DNA from: Flavobacteriales bacterium
Lineage (GTDB): Bacteria > Bacteroidota > Bacteroidia > Flavobacteriales_D > Parvicellaceae
Direction of reading: 5' to 3'
NCBI GenBank assembly: GCA_029243225.1
Contig: JAQWSL010000086.1
Coordinates: forward strand, 1-35,087
DNA: 35,087 nt
In this document: positions 1 through 9,259 of the stretch, piece after piece
How the letters are laid out: every line of letters starts with the position of its first letter
Numbering within the stretch: position 1 is the first letter of the stretch
Translations under genes and position numbers: made by a program
The notes under the pieces: generated by a model
Told to the model about the DNA's origin: nothing
Databases searched by the model: none
What the model saw: the letters and a program-made list of their open reading frames with translations, nothing else

Positions 1-134
1 GTTTGTTGGGGGCGAACATAAGCTTGCTCAGCTAAAGAGCTAAAGCAAATAATAAAAGCTATGAAAAACGAAATAAGTTTTTGCATATTTTAAATATAGT
101 GAAAACAAATATTAAATAGATTAAACCCTATATG

Positions 135-1010
135 TTATCGCCTATAACTTCCATCAGGTAACTGTAAAGGTAAATGATATGTTGTATCTGTAAGCAAAGC
201 ATAAACTGCAGGGTCCAAGGATTGTACCAACGCTGGTGTATTTGCTTTCCACTCACCTGCTATTTCATCAAACCTTCCAGTATAATTTTGAGCACCAATA
301 AGAGAAGTAAGTGACCAATAAAAATACTCTGTAATCTGACAATTGTATTCACAAGTGTTATCATTGTAAGAATACCAAGCTCCAGAGGGATAAGAATTAG
401 GAATTGATGTAAATTGACCACCTCTAGCCAAATCCATAGCATTGGCAATCGCTGATCCTTGATACTCTCCAAAAATAGAAGGATAGGCTTTTGAAAATCC
501 ATTTTGAGTAATTAAATGCAATATCTCTTCCAATGAAGCGTCAAAAGGTGAATTTAAATTCCATTCTGGATGGGTCTCATCTCCAAATAATTCTTGACCA
601 ATGGGTTCATCATAAAAATCTCCTACACTGTTGAAAAAACGTTTTTTCATAGACGACTTCTCCCTACCAAACATAATCAAACAGGAGTTATTAGCTAACA
701 TATTTTCTAAGACTAACTGATTATCAACCAAACCATCCTCATCGTTATCTAAGTATTGAGCCATTATATTGGCAGCATGTAAAATGTCAGCATCAATAAC
801 ATCAGATGAGGCATAAATAATAACTCCAAAAACATTTATCTTTTTACAAAAAACATTAAAGGCTCTATTTGGAGAGTCAGCGTTATTTTCTATAGAGAAA
901 AAATCATTTGAAGAATTAACAAAATCACATTCCTCAGGATTTTTAGGAGCTTTTCTACAACCAAAAGTTATGAGTGTAAAAATTATTAGACATGAGAAAA
1001 TTCTAACCAT
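135..1010 (-). CDS. Secreted or lipoprotein-like protein of unknown function
   Basis: I do not recognise this protein with certainty. The frame extends to a TTG at 1043, but the ATG at 1010 is preferred because it opens directly into a hydrophobic signal segment ending at Cys18, a poor lipobox (ITFGC), giving 291 residues. Around residues 88-97 there is a calcium-loop-like stretch DNDEDGLVDN, which lacks the acidic twelfth position of a true EF-hand. Around residues 161-165 the sequence EEILH precedes LITQNGFSKAYP, and a later TEYFYW follows near residue 227. This looks faintly like a zinc-peptidase layout in which the first His of HExxH is Glu, so enzymatic activity is doubtful. Several cysteines (FCKK, CEYNC) suit an exported protein. 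It is the last gene of a minus-strand run, 47 bases after trxB. The gene is convincing; the function is open. Confidence 0.75.
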   Translation of the reverse strand: MVRIFSCLIIFTLITFGCRKAPKNPEECDFVNSSNDFFSIENNADSPNRAFNVFCKKINVFGVIIYASSDVIDADILHAANIMAQYLDNDEDGLVDNQLVLENMLANNSCLIMFGREKSSMKKRFFNSVGDFYDEPIGQELFGDETHPEWNLNSPFDASLEEILHLITQNGFSKAYPSIFGEYQGSAIANAMDLARGGQFTSIPNSYPSGAWYSYNDNTCEYNCQITEYFYWSLTSLIGAQNYTGRFDEIAGEWKANTPALVQSLDPAVYALLTDTTYHLPLQLPDGSYRR

Positions 1011-1057
1011 TATTATTAATTTTTCTCTTGAACGAAAAAACAAATAAATCTATTGTT

Positions 1058-2011
1058 TTAATGCAATCCTTTGGCAGCAAGGTATCTTTCAGCATCTAAT
1101 GCAGCCATACAACCAGTACCAGCAGCAGTAACCGCTTGTCTATAAACATGATCTGCAGCATCACCTGAAACAAAAACCCCCTCAATATTGGTTTTAGAGC
1201 TTCCAGGATTATTCACAATGTAACCAGTCTCATCCATATCTAACCAAGGTTCAAATACTTTTGTATTTGGAGTGTGACCAATTGCAATAAATGCCCCAGT
1301 ACACGAAATCTCATGTTTAGCGTTAGATTTATTGTTTACAACTCTAACACCTGTAACTACATTTCCATCTCCCAAAACCTCATCAAGCTCAGTATTGTGT
1401 AAAATTTCTATATTGTCAATATTCCTAACTCTTTCCGCCATAATCTTAGATGCTCTAAATTCATCTCTTCTGACAAGCATTGTCACTTTAGTACAGATAT
1501 TTGCCAAATAAGAAGCTTCTTCACAAGCTGAATCTCCTGCACCAACTATAACTGTCTCCTGTCCTTTGTAGAAAAAACCATCGCATACTGCACAAGCAGA
1601 TACTCCTCCACCATTAGCTAAATAATGCTGCTCCGAATCCAAACCTAAGTATCGTGCCGAAGCACCTGTAGAAATTACAATTGTATCTGAATGTATCTCA
1701 GTTTTATTATCTACCCATATTTTATGAACAGGACCAGCAAAGTCAACCTTCGTAATCATACCTGTTCTAACATCAGCTCCAAATCGCTTGGCTTGAGCCT
1801 CTAAGTCCATCATCATCTGAGTACCATCTACACCTTTTGGATAACCTGGGAAATTATCGACCTCAGTAGTAGTTGTTAATTGCCCCCCCGGTTGCATTCC
1901 CTGGTATAAAACAGGCTTCATATTTGCTCTTGATGCATAGATAGCAGCAGTAAAACCCGCAGGTCCTGAGCCAACAATTAAACACTTTACTTTTTCAATA
2001 CTTTCTGACAT
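1058..2011 (-). CDS. trxB: Thioredoxin-disulfide reductase
   Basis: This is a cytoplasmic flavoenzyme that passes electrons from NADPH through FAD and a redox-active disulfide to thioredoxin. The 317-residue length is usual for the low-molecular-weight bacterial type. Visible motifs are the FAD-binding GSGPAG at residues 14-19, the active-site CAVC (Cys140, Cys143) followed by DG, the NADPH-domain GAGDSACEEA, and the C-terminal FAD motif GDAADHVYRQAVTAAGTG starting near residue 283. The start is ATG at 2011, with a TANNTTTG promoter-like element just upstream. The gene follows the DUF4249 lipoprotein by 58 bases on the same strand but probably has its own promoter. Identification is secure. 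Confidence 0.97.
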   Translation of the reverse strand: MSESIEKVKCLIVGSGPAGFTAAIYASRANMKPVLYQGMQPGGQLTTTTEVDNFPGYPKGVDGTQMMMDLEAQAKRFGADVRTGMITKVDFAGPVHKIWVDNKTEIHSDTIVISTGASARYLGLDSEQHYLANGGGVSACAVCDGFFYKGQETVIVGAGDSACEEASYLANICTKVTMLVRRDEFRASKIMAERVRNIDNIEILHNTELDEVLGDGNVVTGVRVVNNKSNAKHEISCTGAFIAIGHTPNTKVFEPWLDMDETGYIVNNPGSSKTNIEGVFVSGDAADHVYRQAVTAAGTGCMAALDAERYLAAKGLH

Positions 2012-2032
2012 GACAAATAATTTTTAGAGCAA

Positions 2033-2059
2033 CAAATATAGCATTATAGAGAATACAAA
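2033..2059 (-). promoter_or_regulatory. Candidate Bacteroidota promoter for trxB
   Basis: On the minus strand TATATTTG (2033-2040) matches the Bacteroidota -7 element TANNTTTG exactly, and TTTG lies at 2056-2059. The 15-base spacer is shorter than the range described for Flavobacterium (about 17-23), so the upstream half is less certain. The start codon is 21 bases downstream of the -7 element. Confidence 0.4.
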
Positions 2060-2069
2060 AAAGTAAAAT

Positions 2070-2996
2070 TTATTGACAAATGATGGTGTCATAATAAACT
2101 CCATAGCCGGCCCAAACACCAATAGCTTCGCCTTGAATATTACTCGGTAAATTTCCTGGAGAAGCAAATGGACTTCCAGCAGAAAAAGCTTGATCTTCCA
2201 TAGACCTAACCCATAGATAAGTTGGATAAGTAATTGAAGATGCTTTAACGGCAACTGTGTCGCCTAATTTAAAATAACCTTCTTCTAGACCTTCATCGTC
2301 TGGACCCTCAAAATTACCTATCTCTCCCCTAGAAACAGCAAATTCAAATGTTAAGCCATTAAAAAATTTGTCATCTGTAGCGCTTCCAAATGGAGCAATG
2401 TATATTGAATCTTTTTGTTTGCCCAAAACATCGTTATAAGGCTCCTGGTAATTATAAGTATAACTATTGATTCGTTTAGAAAACCACCTGTAGCAATTTC
2501 CAGCAGTATCTGGATCGGCAAATTCAGCATATAAAAAGCCTAAGGAATCTAAAGGATCTGATAAATCTGACAATTCAAACCATACACTATCTAAAGGAAC
2601 TGGATATGGAATCTGAGTTTGAGCTGTAATTTCTTTATCTAAATAGCTAATGTTTAAAACATAGTCTCTACCATCAATACCAAAAGCCATAGGGTCAAAG
2701 GTTGTATAGACTGAAGCTACACCAAAATTAATTTCTGTAAGAGGATAATTATTAAAGCCATCATACATTGAAACAGTTGCATCATGAATAAATATATTAT
2801 CAAACGTAGAGCTATCAATAGGGTCAAAATAACCTTGAGTAGTGGTTATAAATACAATTGGTGGCTGACCACTTTCAATCATCCCTTCCACAACTATTGC
2901 TTGCTCAACATCAGGTAAATTAAATTCAATTTGCTTTTCGCAAGAAGAGAATACGATTAAAAAAAGAAAAACTGATATGTAACTTATTTTTTTCAT
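2070..2996 (-). CDS. DUF4249 family lipoprotein, partner of TonB receptor
   Basis: A 308-residue predicted outer-membrane lipoprotein. The signal peptide ends in FSSC with the lipidated Cys at residue 19, followed by EKQIEFNLP; this opening and the next segment (VVEGMIESGQPP near residue 38) are characteristic of DUF4249 proteins. DUF4249 genes in Bacteroidota usually sit beside a TonB-dependent receptor with a carboxypeptidase-like domain, as here: the receptor's TAA is directly followed by this gene's ATG (TAAATG), so the two are almost certainly cotranscribed and translationally coupled. By analogy with SusD-like and similar lipoproteins it may sit on the receptor and help capture ligand, but its substrate is unknown. 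Homology is confident; role is inference. Confidence 0.88.
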   Translation of the reverse strand: MKKISYISVFLFLIVFSSCEKQIEFNLPDVEQAIVVEGMIESGQPPIVFITTTQGYFDPIDSSTFDNIFIHDATVSMYDGFNNYPLTEINFGVASVYTTFDPMAFGIDGRDYVLNISYLDKEITAQTQIPYPVPLDSVWFELSDLSDPLDSLGFLYAEFADPDTAGNCYRWFSKRINSYTYNYQEPYNDVLGKQKDSIYIAPFGSATDDKFFNGLTFEFAVSRGEIGNFEGPDDEGLEEGYFKLGDTVAVKASSITYPTYLWVRSMEDQAFSAGSPFASPGNLPSNIQGEAIGVWAGYGVYYDTIICQ

Positions 2997-5408
2997 TTAA
3001 AATTTAAAATTCCATGTAACAGAGGGCAATATTGGAAATAAAGAAACTTGATACGCGCTTAAGTCTAAATTTCCAGCAACTGGGTCTCCAGAATAATCAA
3101 AGAATATAAAATATGGATTGGCCCTATTGTAAAGATTATAAACAGAAATATTCCAAGACGACACAAGCCTCTTTTTCACTTTAGAAGACTCACCAGTTTC
3201 TGGGTCAACTCTAAGCTTGTAATCTTTTGCTTTGATTGTCATAGAAAAATCCATTCTATGGTAAGGGTCAAGCTTATATCCATTTCTTTTACTCCAAACC
3301 GTTATCAACCTATTCTCAAAAATAGAATACCACCTTCTTTCGGGAAGAGTTATTGAATTTCCTGTAGCGTATACAAATACAGCACCAACGTTAATCCTTT
3401 CAGTAATATCATACTGTAAAACAACAGAGAGATCATTTCTTCGATCATATTTAGCAGGAAACCAGTCACCGTTATCAACTTCATCAAATTGACGCATAGT
3501 TCTAGACCAGGTATATCCTACCCACCCATTAAAATCACCTATTCTTTTTTTGAAGAAAAACTCAGCTCCATAAGAATAACCTCTTCCAAAAGTTAGTTGA
3601 TTATCTACATTGTTATTTACATTATCTTCAGGGAATGCATTTTCTTTATACTCAATTAAATTCTTTAAGTCTTTATAATAAAGCTCAATTGACCCTTCAA
3701 ACTTATTGTCGAAAAAATTTCTAAAATATCCACCACTATATTGAGTACCAATTTGCGGTTTCACAATTTCGGTACTAGGAAACCAAAGATCTGTGGGAAG
3801 TGAAATAGCAGATATTGAAGCCAAGTGTATGTATTGGTAATTATGAGCAAAACCAATTTTAAAGGAGGAATTATCCCTAAACAAATACCTAGCTGAAAAT
3901 CGAGGTTCTGGACCAAAATAGGTTTTAATAGATTCAAAATCACTAAAAACTCTTGTAGAATCAGTAACACCAGATGTGGGGTTTTTATAATATCTAGTAA
4001 AAGGACCTAAGTGTTGGTACATAGAAAGTCTAAAACCTAGATTAACTTTAAAATTCTCTGTTAAATCAAATTCATCTAACACATATACAGCTGATTCGTT
4101 CCCATAAATCTTAACAGTTTCACCAGTATTAAAATCAACATCATCTGAACTTGCTGAAACACTGCTAGGAATAAAACGATGGAATGTATTATTCCATCCA
4201 AATTTAATATTGTGCAGTGAATTATGATAATAGGTGAAATCTTGTTTTAGATTTCCGTCTCTTATTCCAGAGCCTAATCTAAAATTAAATTGACTTTGTT
4301 TGCCTTCAAAAGCAAAATTATAGTCAGTAAAAACAGCAGTGGTATTTACAAATAATTTGTCATTAAATAAATGATTCCATCTTAAAGATGCAGTAGAGTT
4401 TCCCCAAGGAACGTTAAATTCCAAGCCTAAATCCTGATTTTTAAAAGTAAAAACATCTCTTCCAAAATATCCACTTAGAAACAAACGATCTTTATCACTA
4501 ATTCTCCAATTTAATTTGGCTGTTAAATCATAAAAATAATATCCAGATCCTTTTAAAGAAGATGTATCGTTAATAAATGGTTCAGTTAATACATCAATGT
4601 ATGTTCTTCTTCCAGATAATATAAAAGACGATGTATCTTTTTTAATTGGTCCTTCAACGGTAAGTCTTGATGCTATTAAACCAATTCCTCCCTGTGCATG
4701 ATATGACTTGTAATTACCATCATTCATGGTAATGTCTAAAACAGACGCCAACCTTCCTCCATAATTAGAAGGCATACCACCTTTTATGAGTTTAACATTT
4801 TTTATTGCGTCTGCATTGAACACAGAGAAAAAGCCAAATAAATGCGAAGCATTGTATACGGTTGCTTCATCTAACAAAATCAAATTTTGATCAGGACCAC
4901 CACCTCTAACATAGAATCCTGTGTTTCCTTCACCACCAGATGAAACACCTGGTAAGAATTGAATCGTTTTTAGAACATCAACCTCTCCCATAAAAGCTGG
5001 CAACGTTTTTATTTTTTCCATAGACAAATCAATTTGCCCCATTTCAGTTCCAGTGGTGTTTTCATCAGATGCTTCCGCTTTAATTACTACTTCTTCTAGC
5101 ACATCACTATCGAGAGAAAGCTCAACATTTAATCTAACATCGTTCTTCAAATTAATTACAGCTTTGTAATCCTTAAATCCAATAAATGAAATCTTAACTT
5201 GGTAATCTCCCGATTCTACAGTAAAAGAATAAAAACCATAAACATTTGTAGCTGCACCTTTTTTTTCTTCTTCTAAATATACGGTAGCTCCAATTAACGC
5301 TTCTCCAGTTTCTGCATCTTTTACATAACCACTTAAAGTATGTTTTTCTTGAGAAAAAACAAAAGAACAGAAGATTGATAAAATGAATATAAGTAGTAGT
5401 CTATACAT
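2997..5408 (-). CDS. TonB-dependent receptor with carboxypeptidase-like domain
   Basis: An 803-residue outer-membrane receptor expected to import a ligand using TonB-transmitted energy. The signal peptide covers residues 1-19 (ending FVFSQ). Next comes a carboxypeptidase-regulatory-like beta-sandwich (about residues 22-110: SGYVKDAETGEALIGATVYL, later YGFYSF), then the plug domain (about 130-235) with FYVRGGGPDQNLILLDEATV and GGRLASVLDI, then a long beta-barrel ending in an aromatic C-terminus (VTWNFKF). The start is ATG at 5408. It is the first gene of a two-gene unit with the DUF4249 lipoprotein, with zero bases between them. The ligand cannot be read from the sequence, and nothing nearby (no glycoside hydrolase or siderophore gene) identifies it. 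Confidence 0.93.
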   Translation of the reverse strand: MYRLLLIFILSIFCSFVFSQEKHTLSGYVKDAETGEALIGATVYLEEEKKGAATNVYGFYSFTVESGDYQVKISFIGFKDYKAVINLKNDVRLNVELSLDSDVLEEVVIKAEASDENTTGTEMGQIDLSMEKIKTLPAFMGEVDVLKTIQFLPGVSSGGEGNTGFYVRGGGPDQNLILLDEATVYNASHLFGFFSVFNADAIKNVKLIKGGMPSNYGGRLASVLDITMNDGNYKSYHAQGGIGLIASRLTVEGPIKKDTSSFILSGRRTYIDVLTEPFINDTSSLKGSGYYFYDLTAKLNWRISDKDRLFLSGYFGRDVFTFKNQDLGLEFNVPWGNSTASLRWNHLFNDKLFVNTTAVFTDYNFAFEGKQSQFNFRLGSGIRDGNLKQDFTYYHNSLHNIKFGWNNTFHRFIPSSVSASSDDVDFNTGETVKIYGNESAVYVLDEFDLTENFKVNLGFRLSMYQHLGPFTRYYKNPTSGVTDSTRVFSDFESIKTYFGPEPRFSARYLFRDNSSFKIGFAHNYQYIHLASISAISLPTDLWFPSTEIVKPQIGTQYSGGYFRNFFDNKFEGSIELYYKDLKNLIEYKENAFPEDNVNNNVDNQLTFGRGYSYGAEFFFKKRIGDFNGWVGYTWSRTMRQFDEVDNGDWFPAKYDRRNDLSVVLQYDITERINVGAVFVYATGNSITLPERRWYSIFENRLITVWSKRNGYKLDPYHRMDFSMTIKAKDYKLRVDPETGESSKVKKRLVSSWNISVYNLYNRANPYFIFFDYSGDPVAGNLDLSAYQVSLFPILPSVTWNFKF

Positions 5409-5424
5409 TTTTGTTAATTGACTA

Positions 5425-5453
5425 CGAATTTAGGTTTATTGCTCAGCTTTAAA
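5425..5453 (-). promoter_or_regulatory. Weak promoter candidate for receptor/DUF4249 pair
   Basis: On the minus strand TAAATTCG (5425-5432) matches TANNTTTG at all but one position, and TTTA at 5450-5453 lies 17 bases upstream. Both halves carry a mismatch, so this is only a candidate. The surrounding gap 5409-5515 holds nothing else clear apart from a short AT-rich inverted repeat. Confidence 0.22.
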
Positions 5454-5515
5454 CTAAAATTTATTACAAATGGCGATATAGCTTTATTAGGACAAACAGA
5501 ATAGTTATGAGCAAA

Positions 5516-7900
5516 CTATATAGACACTGAATATTGAAACATTATAGTTCGCATAGGCTCCACTTTCAGAGGTCGTAATGAAAAAGTTCTGTTTAAGATA
5601 TTACTTGAAATAATTGCAACTTTGTGAAGTTTTCTAAATTGATAACTAACTCTTGCATCTAGTATTAAATTACCATTATTGTAATTATTGAAATAATTCA
5701 TATACAATACCGGCTGAAGTGTTCCGCCTGTATTTAAAGTCGCAGACTCAAACTCTTCAATAGAACGATCTAAATTTTCAATTCTACTAAAATATTTAGC
5801 ACTAACTCCAATTGCAAAATTATCTTTTCTTTTATATTCAAGATCAAATTTAAAACTGTGCTTAAATCTATATTTAAGCAACCTCTGTGTTGAATCTAAA
5901 CTTGAGTTATTGTAACTGTATTCATGAATAACATCTTCAGCAAAAACTAAATCTGGCTCAAGAGCTTTGGGCAAAATATAATTATAACCCATAATAAATT
6001 GAATTTTATTTTTCGGGTTTAAATTTAACTTACCAGCCCAAGAACAATCTATCCCCTTAACTTCAGATTTCCCAGTATTTAAAAATTTAAAACCAGCTAA
6101 AGCAAAAGAGGGATCCCAAAAACCAAATAAATACTCTATGGTATTTATATAACTCTGTTTAAAAACAGCAACATCTAGGTAGCCCATGAATTCTCCTATT
6201 TTAAATCCCTGTCTAAATCCAGCTTCCATATTCCAGCTTCTTTCAGGTTTCAAATTAGGATTGTCAAAAACACCAAATGAACCAACAGATGTCTTTATAA
6301 ATCGTTCTGCAATAGTAGGGAATCTATAGCCTTGTCCAAATGACATTCTCACATTAGTTCCTTCTGTAATTTTATAATTTAAACCTCCTCTAATTATACT
6401 AGCTGAATTCTCAATAGAATCGTTGAGTTGGTAATATTCTGCTCTGTAACCAAAAGACACTCTAAGTTTTTCTTTAATTAGTTTCTCTATTTGTGAATAT
6501 CCAGATAAATTCAACAATGAATTATTTGGAGAACCAGAACCACTATACAATTGAGCCTCACTTAAGGTAAGTGTAGAAGAAACGCCACAGATAAATTCTA
6601 AATCTTGTAATTTCTTGTACGATCTTTTAAACTGATAATCACCATAATAAACTTTTGATTGATTGGATTGATTATTGGTCATCTCATTGTTGGTATAAAG
6701 CAACCTAGACTTTAGCATGTGTTTACCACCCTTTTTAGAAAAAAAACTTAAATAAGGATCTATATTCACAATGGTTTGATCTTGTAAAATAACTCCTCCA
6801 GTATATGCTCTATATATACCCGCAGTATCATTTAACCAAGCCAACACCATATTTGTATTAGAAATCATGGCGTTACCACTTAAACCAAAAACCAATCGTT
6901 CTACTTTAGGTGGGTGGTACCTAACACTAAAATTCATTCTAACTTTTTCTGATGACATTTTATTATCTGAAAAATTTGTCACAGTATCCACAATAAGAGG
7001 GTCTGCTATAGGAGAACCAATATAACCGTGATCAAAGTTCATCATTCCTCCCAATACAAAATCAAAATTCTTGATTTTTCTAGAATGTAAAAAATTTGCG
7101 CCATGAATGTAAGGATGATCATCCCACCATTTCATAGTTTCATCATCGGGTGCAGAATACATGCCTGTATAAACGCTAAATTTTGTAACAGGATCTAGAG
7201 TAGGTTCTGCTGTTTTAATGTGTATAACGCCACTTAAGGCTGAAGCTCCCGAAAGAACAGATGCGGCTCCTTTAATCACTTCAATTTGCTGGATATTTTC
7301 TACTGGAACAAAACCCCATTCAGGTCTACCAGCATCACCAGACAGCATAGGCATATCATCAACTAACACTGCAACCTTACTACCTACTCCAAATGTAAAA
7401 CCACTACCCCCTCTTATTTGAGGTTCACCATCTAAAATATTTAGCCCAGGCGTTTGGTCAAGAACTGCTTCTACAGACCGAGTGTTTTTACTTTGAATTA
7501 ACTCAGGTTGAATAACTTCCATTGAAATGGTCAGGTCTTCAATCTTATGATTAAACTTGCCAGCAGTAACAACAACCTCTCCTAAAACTTCTTCAATTGA
7601 ATACAAAAAGATTTCAATATTTTTAATTTCATTTGATTTTATAGTCACCTCTACTGTATCATTTTTCATACCAACAAATGAAACCACAAACTTATGACTA
7701 CCAACAGGAACAGAGAATGAAAACTCACCATTCAAATCAGCAGAAGCACCGTATTCAGGAGAATTAAGCATGAAAATATTTGAACCGAAAAGTTCTTCTT
7801 TAGAAGATTTATCTTTTACAACTCCTTTTAAAGTTCCTCTAGACTGACCTAAACAAGTAAAAGAGAAAGAAATTATTAGATATATGAATACATATCGCAA
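5516..7900 (-). CDS. TonB-dependent receptor, TTG start, coupled to T9SS gene
   Basis: A 794-residue outer-membrane receptor. The signal peptide (RYVFIYLIISFSFTCLGQ) is followed by a carboxypeptidase-like domain (about 20-105: GTLKGVVKDKSSKEELFGSN), a plug domain (about 115-235) with PQIRGGSGFTFG, VAVLVDDMPM and IEVIKGAASVLSGASALSGV, and a beta-barrel ending MFQYSVSI. The only plausible start is the TTG at 7898-7900: an in-frame TAG, which is also the stop of the upstream gene, lies just before it, and the first in-frame ATG is at about residue 43, beyond the signal peptide. The junction TAG-A-TTG suggests reinitiation by ribosomes finishing the upstream T9SS gene. This pairing suggests that the secreted protein and the receptor act on the same unknown ligand. 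It belongs to a different subtype from the receptor at 2997-5408. Confidence 0.92.
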   Translation of the reverse strand: MRYVFIYLIISFSFTCLGQSRGTLKGVVKDKSSKEELFGSNIFMLNSPEYGASADLNGEFSFSVPVGSHKFVVSFVGMKNDTVEVTIKSNEIKNIEIFLYSIEEVLGEVVVTAGKFNHKIEDLTISMEVIQPELIQSKNTRSVEAVLDQTPGLNILDGEPQIRGGSGFTFGVGSKVAVLVDDMPMLSGDAGRPEWGFVPVENIQQIEVIKGAASVLSGASALSGVIHIKTAEPTLDPVTKFSVYTGMYSAPDDETMKWWDDHPYIHGANFLHSRKIKNFDFVLGGMMNFDHGYIGSPIADPLIVDTVTNFSDNKMSSEKVRMNFSVRYHPPKVERLVFGLSGNAMISNTNMVLAWLNDTAGIYRAYTGGVILQDQTIVNIDPYLSFFSKKGGKHMLKSRLLYTNNEMTNNQSNQSKVYYGDYQFKRSYKKLQDLEFICGVSSTLTLSEAQLYSGSGSPNNSLLNLSGYSQIEKLIKEKLRVSFGYRAEYYQLNDSIENSASIIRGGLNYKITEGTNVRMSFGQGYRFPTIAERFIKTSVGSFGVFDNPNLKPERSWNMEAGFRQGFKIGEFMGYLDVAVFKQSYINTIEYLFGFWDPSFALAGFKFLNTGKSEVKGIDCSWAGKLNLNPKNKIQFIMGYNYILPKALEPDLVFAEDVIHEYSYNNSSLDSTQRLLKYRFKHSFKFDLEYKRKDNFAIGVSAKYFSRIENLDRSIEEFESATLNTGGTLQPVLYMNYFNNYNNGNLILDARVSYQFRKLHKVAIISSNILNRTFSLRPLKVEPMRTIMFQYSVSI

Positions 7901-7901
7901 T

Positions 7902-8828
7902 CTATTGTACTATAATTTTCAATGTTTGATTTTGTGTTTCACTTCGTAAATTGACAAGATAAATACCTTTTGAAAAATCTAAATAAAATTCTTTTGACTG
8001 AAATGAACGAACTTGCTCATTAAAAACAAGTTTACCACTTATATCATAAACATTTAAAGAATAAGAATTTAATGAAGGATTAATTCCTGTATGCAAAATG
8101 TTGTTAGAAAACCAACATTTAATTGGTGAATCTATTTCATTTAAAGAAGTTGGTAAATAAATAAGTTCTAAATCATCAAGTAAAAGCTGACTTCCATTAA
8201 CAGCAATTGTACTATCACCCGAAGTAAGAACTAAAAGAATGTAACTAGGGGTTGTTGAATTATAATAATTGAAAGGAACTGAGAATCTAGTCCAATTCGA
8301 AACATTAGACGTAAAATCAGCTCTAGCTCTACCTACCCAATTTCCAACAGTACCATTTTCGGGGATTTGAGCGTCATTTGTATGAAGAATAGCTTCAACC
8401 TTCCCCTTGTCATTACCAGATGGATTGTACTTATACCAACCTACTAAACTATCTGGGGAATCAGTAAATGATTGATTCCAAGTATCATCTGTTTGATCAG
8501 TAAATACATATCCAAGGCTGGGATCAAAATCAGCATGTATTCGACCATTTGTTACTGTACCGTTTGCAACAACACCAAATGTAGATACGTTAGTCATTTC
8601 AAGAGAATAGTTGCCAGAATGAGCATCTGAACTTTGAGCCCAAACAACAGGTGCAAATCCACTTAAGGTAGGATCATCAGAAGTCTTTATTGAGCTCCAA
8701 TCAGTTGGTTCGTCCGAACTAGTTCCTGCATTTTCCCAATTTTCAAAACCTGGATTATCTAATTGAGTTTGCGAAAAAAAACTTGATAAAACGAAAGAAA
8801 AAACTAGAAGAGTTACATTTTTTTTCAT
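7902..8828 (-). CDS. T9SS-secreted protein with PCMD-like domain
   Basis: A 308-residue protein with a signal peptide (about residues 1-19, ending SFFSQ). The opening LDNPGFENWENAG and the central beta-rich region are typical of the putative carbohydrate-metabolism (PCMD, DUF4493-like) or carbohydrate-binding fold found in secreted Bacteroidota proteins. The last 80 residues form a T9SS type A sorting domain: YSLNVYDISGKLVFNEQV, then KGIYLVNL and a basic/hydrophobic end (KIIVQ). The protein should therefore cross the outer membrane and be attached to or released from the surface. It is cotranscribed with the TonB receptor downstream, one base away. No catalytic motif is visible, so a binding role is more likely than an enzymatic one. 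The T9SS call is strong; the PCMD call is moderate. Confidence 0.85.
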   Translation of the reverse strand: MKKNVTLLVFSFVLSSFFSQTQLDNPGFENWENAGTSSDEPTDWSSIKTSDDPTLSGFAPVVWAQSSDAHSGNYSLEMTNVSTFGVVANGTVTNGRIHADFDPSLGYVFTDQTDDTWNQSFTDSPDSLVGWYKYNPSGNDKGKVEAILHTNDAQIPENGTVGNWVGRARADFTSNVSNWTRFSVPFNYYNSTTPSYILLVLTSGDSTIAVNGSQLLLDDLELIYLPTSLNEIDSPIKCWFSNNILHTGINPSLNSYSLNVYDISGKLVFNEQVRSFQSKEFYLDFSKGIYLVNLRSETQNQTLKIIVQ

Positions 8829-8914
8829 AATAAAATAAATTTATACATGGCAATTTATTAAAAAGACATTCTCAATAGAAAAGAAAATCAGAAAGTTATC
8901 AACTAAACAAGTGT

Positions 8915-9256
8915 TTAATCACCACCCTTCTTAATTGCGTTGTAGCCCATAGCAATAAGAATTTTAGCAACTTTATCTTTAAACTCCCCTTGCACAACAA
9001 TCTCACTATCTTTTGCAGAGCCGCCTACACCACAAGATTTCTTTAAATGCTTTGAAAGCTCCTTTAAATCCTCTAGTTCACCTACATAACCTTCAATCAA
9101 AGTGACAGATTTTCCTTTTCTTCTTTTCCGATCTATAGAAACATATAATTTTTGTTCACTTATAGGTAAAGTATCTTGAGCTAATTCTTCATTATCATAA
9201 TTAAAATCAGGATTCGTAGAATACACAACATTAGTTCTTTTCTTTTTACTTCCCAT
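8915..9256 (-). CDS. SUI1/eIF1-like translation factor (YciH type)
   Basis: A 113-residue basic protein of the SUI1 (eIF1, bacterial YciH) family. The fold covers about residues 35-110, with RKGKSVTLIEGYVG, LKELSKHLKKSCGVGG, EIVVQGEF and the C-terminal AKILIAMGYNAIKKGG. In eukaryotes eIF1 polices start-codon choice; bacterial YciH has been linked to initiation fidelity, but its role in Bacteroidota is not established. ATG at 9256 is three bases from the stop of the DUF389 gene, so it is the last member of a compact minus-strand unit. The first 30 residues, rich in basic and polar residues, are lineage-specific. Family assignment is confident. Confidence 0.92.
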   Translation of the reverse strand: MGSKKKRTNVVYSTNPDFNYDNEELAQDTLPISEQKLYVSIDRKRRKGKSVTLIEGYVGELEDLKELSKHLKKSCGVGGSAKDSEIVVQGEFKDKVAKILIAMGYNAIKKGGD

Positions 9257-9259
9257 TTG

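Noticed and set aside
1-19. Possible minus-strand gene start, ATG at 19 reading MFAPNK off the left edge.
   Set aside because: Only six codons are visible, which is too little to support a gene.
30-45. Tandem eight-base repeat AGCTAAAG, two copies.
   Set aside because: Two short copies in AT-rich DNA with no associated feature; likely chance.
5490-5520. Inverted repeat ATAGTT...AACTAT after the second receptor, as a terminator.
   Set aside because: Only six AT pairs and no T-run follows; too weak.
7218-7421. Open plus-strand frame of 67 codons inside the second TonB receptor.
   Set aside because: It lies wholly antisense to a conserved plug domain and shows no recognisable protein features; a shadow of the receptor's codon use.
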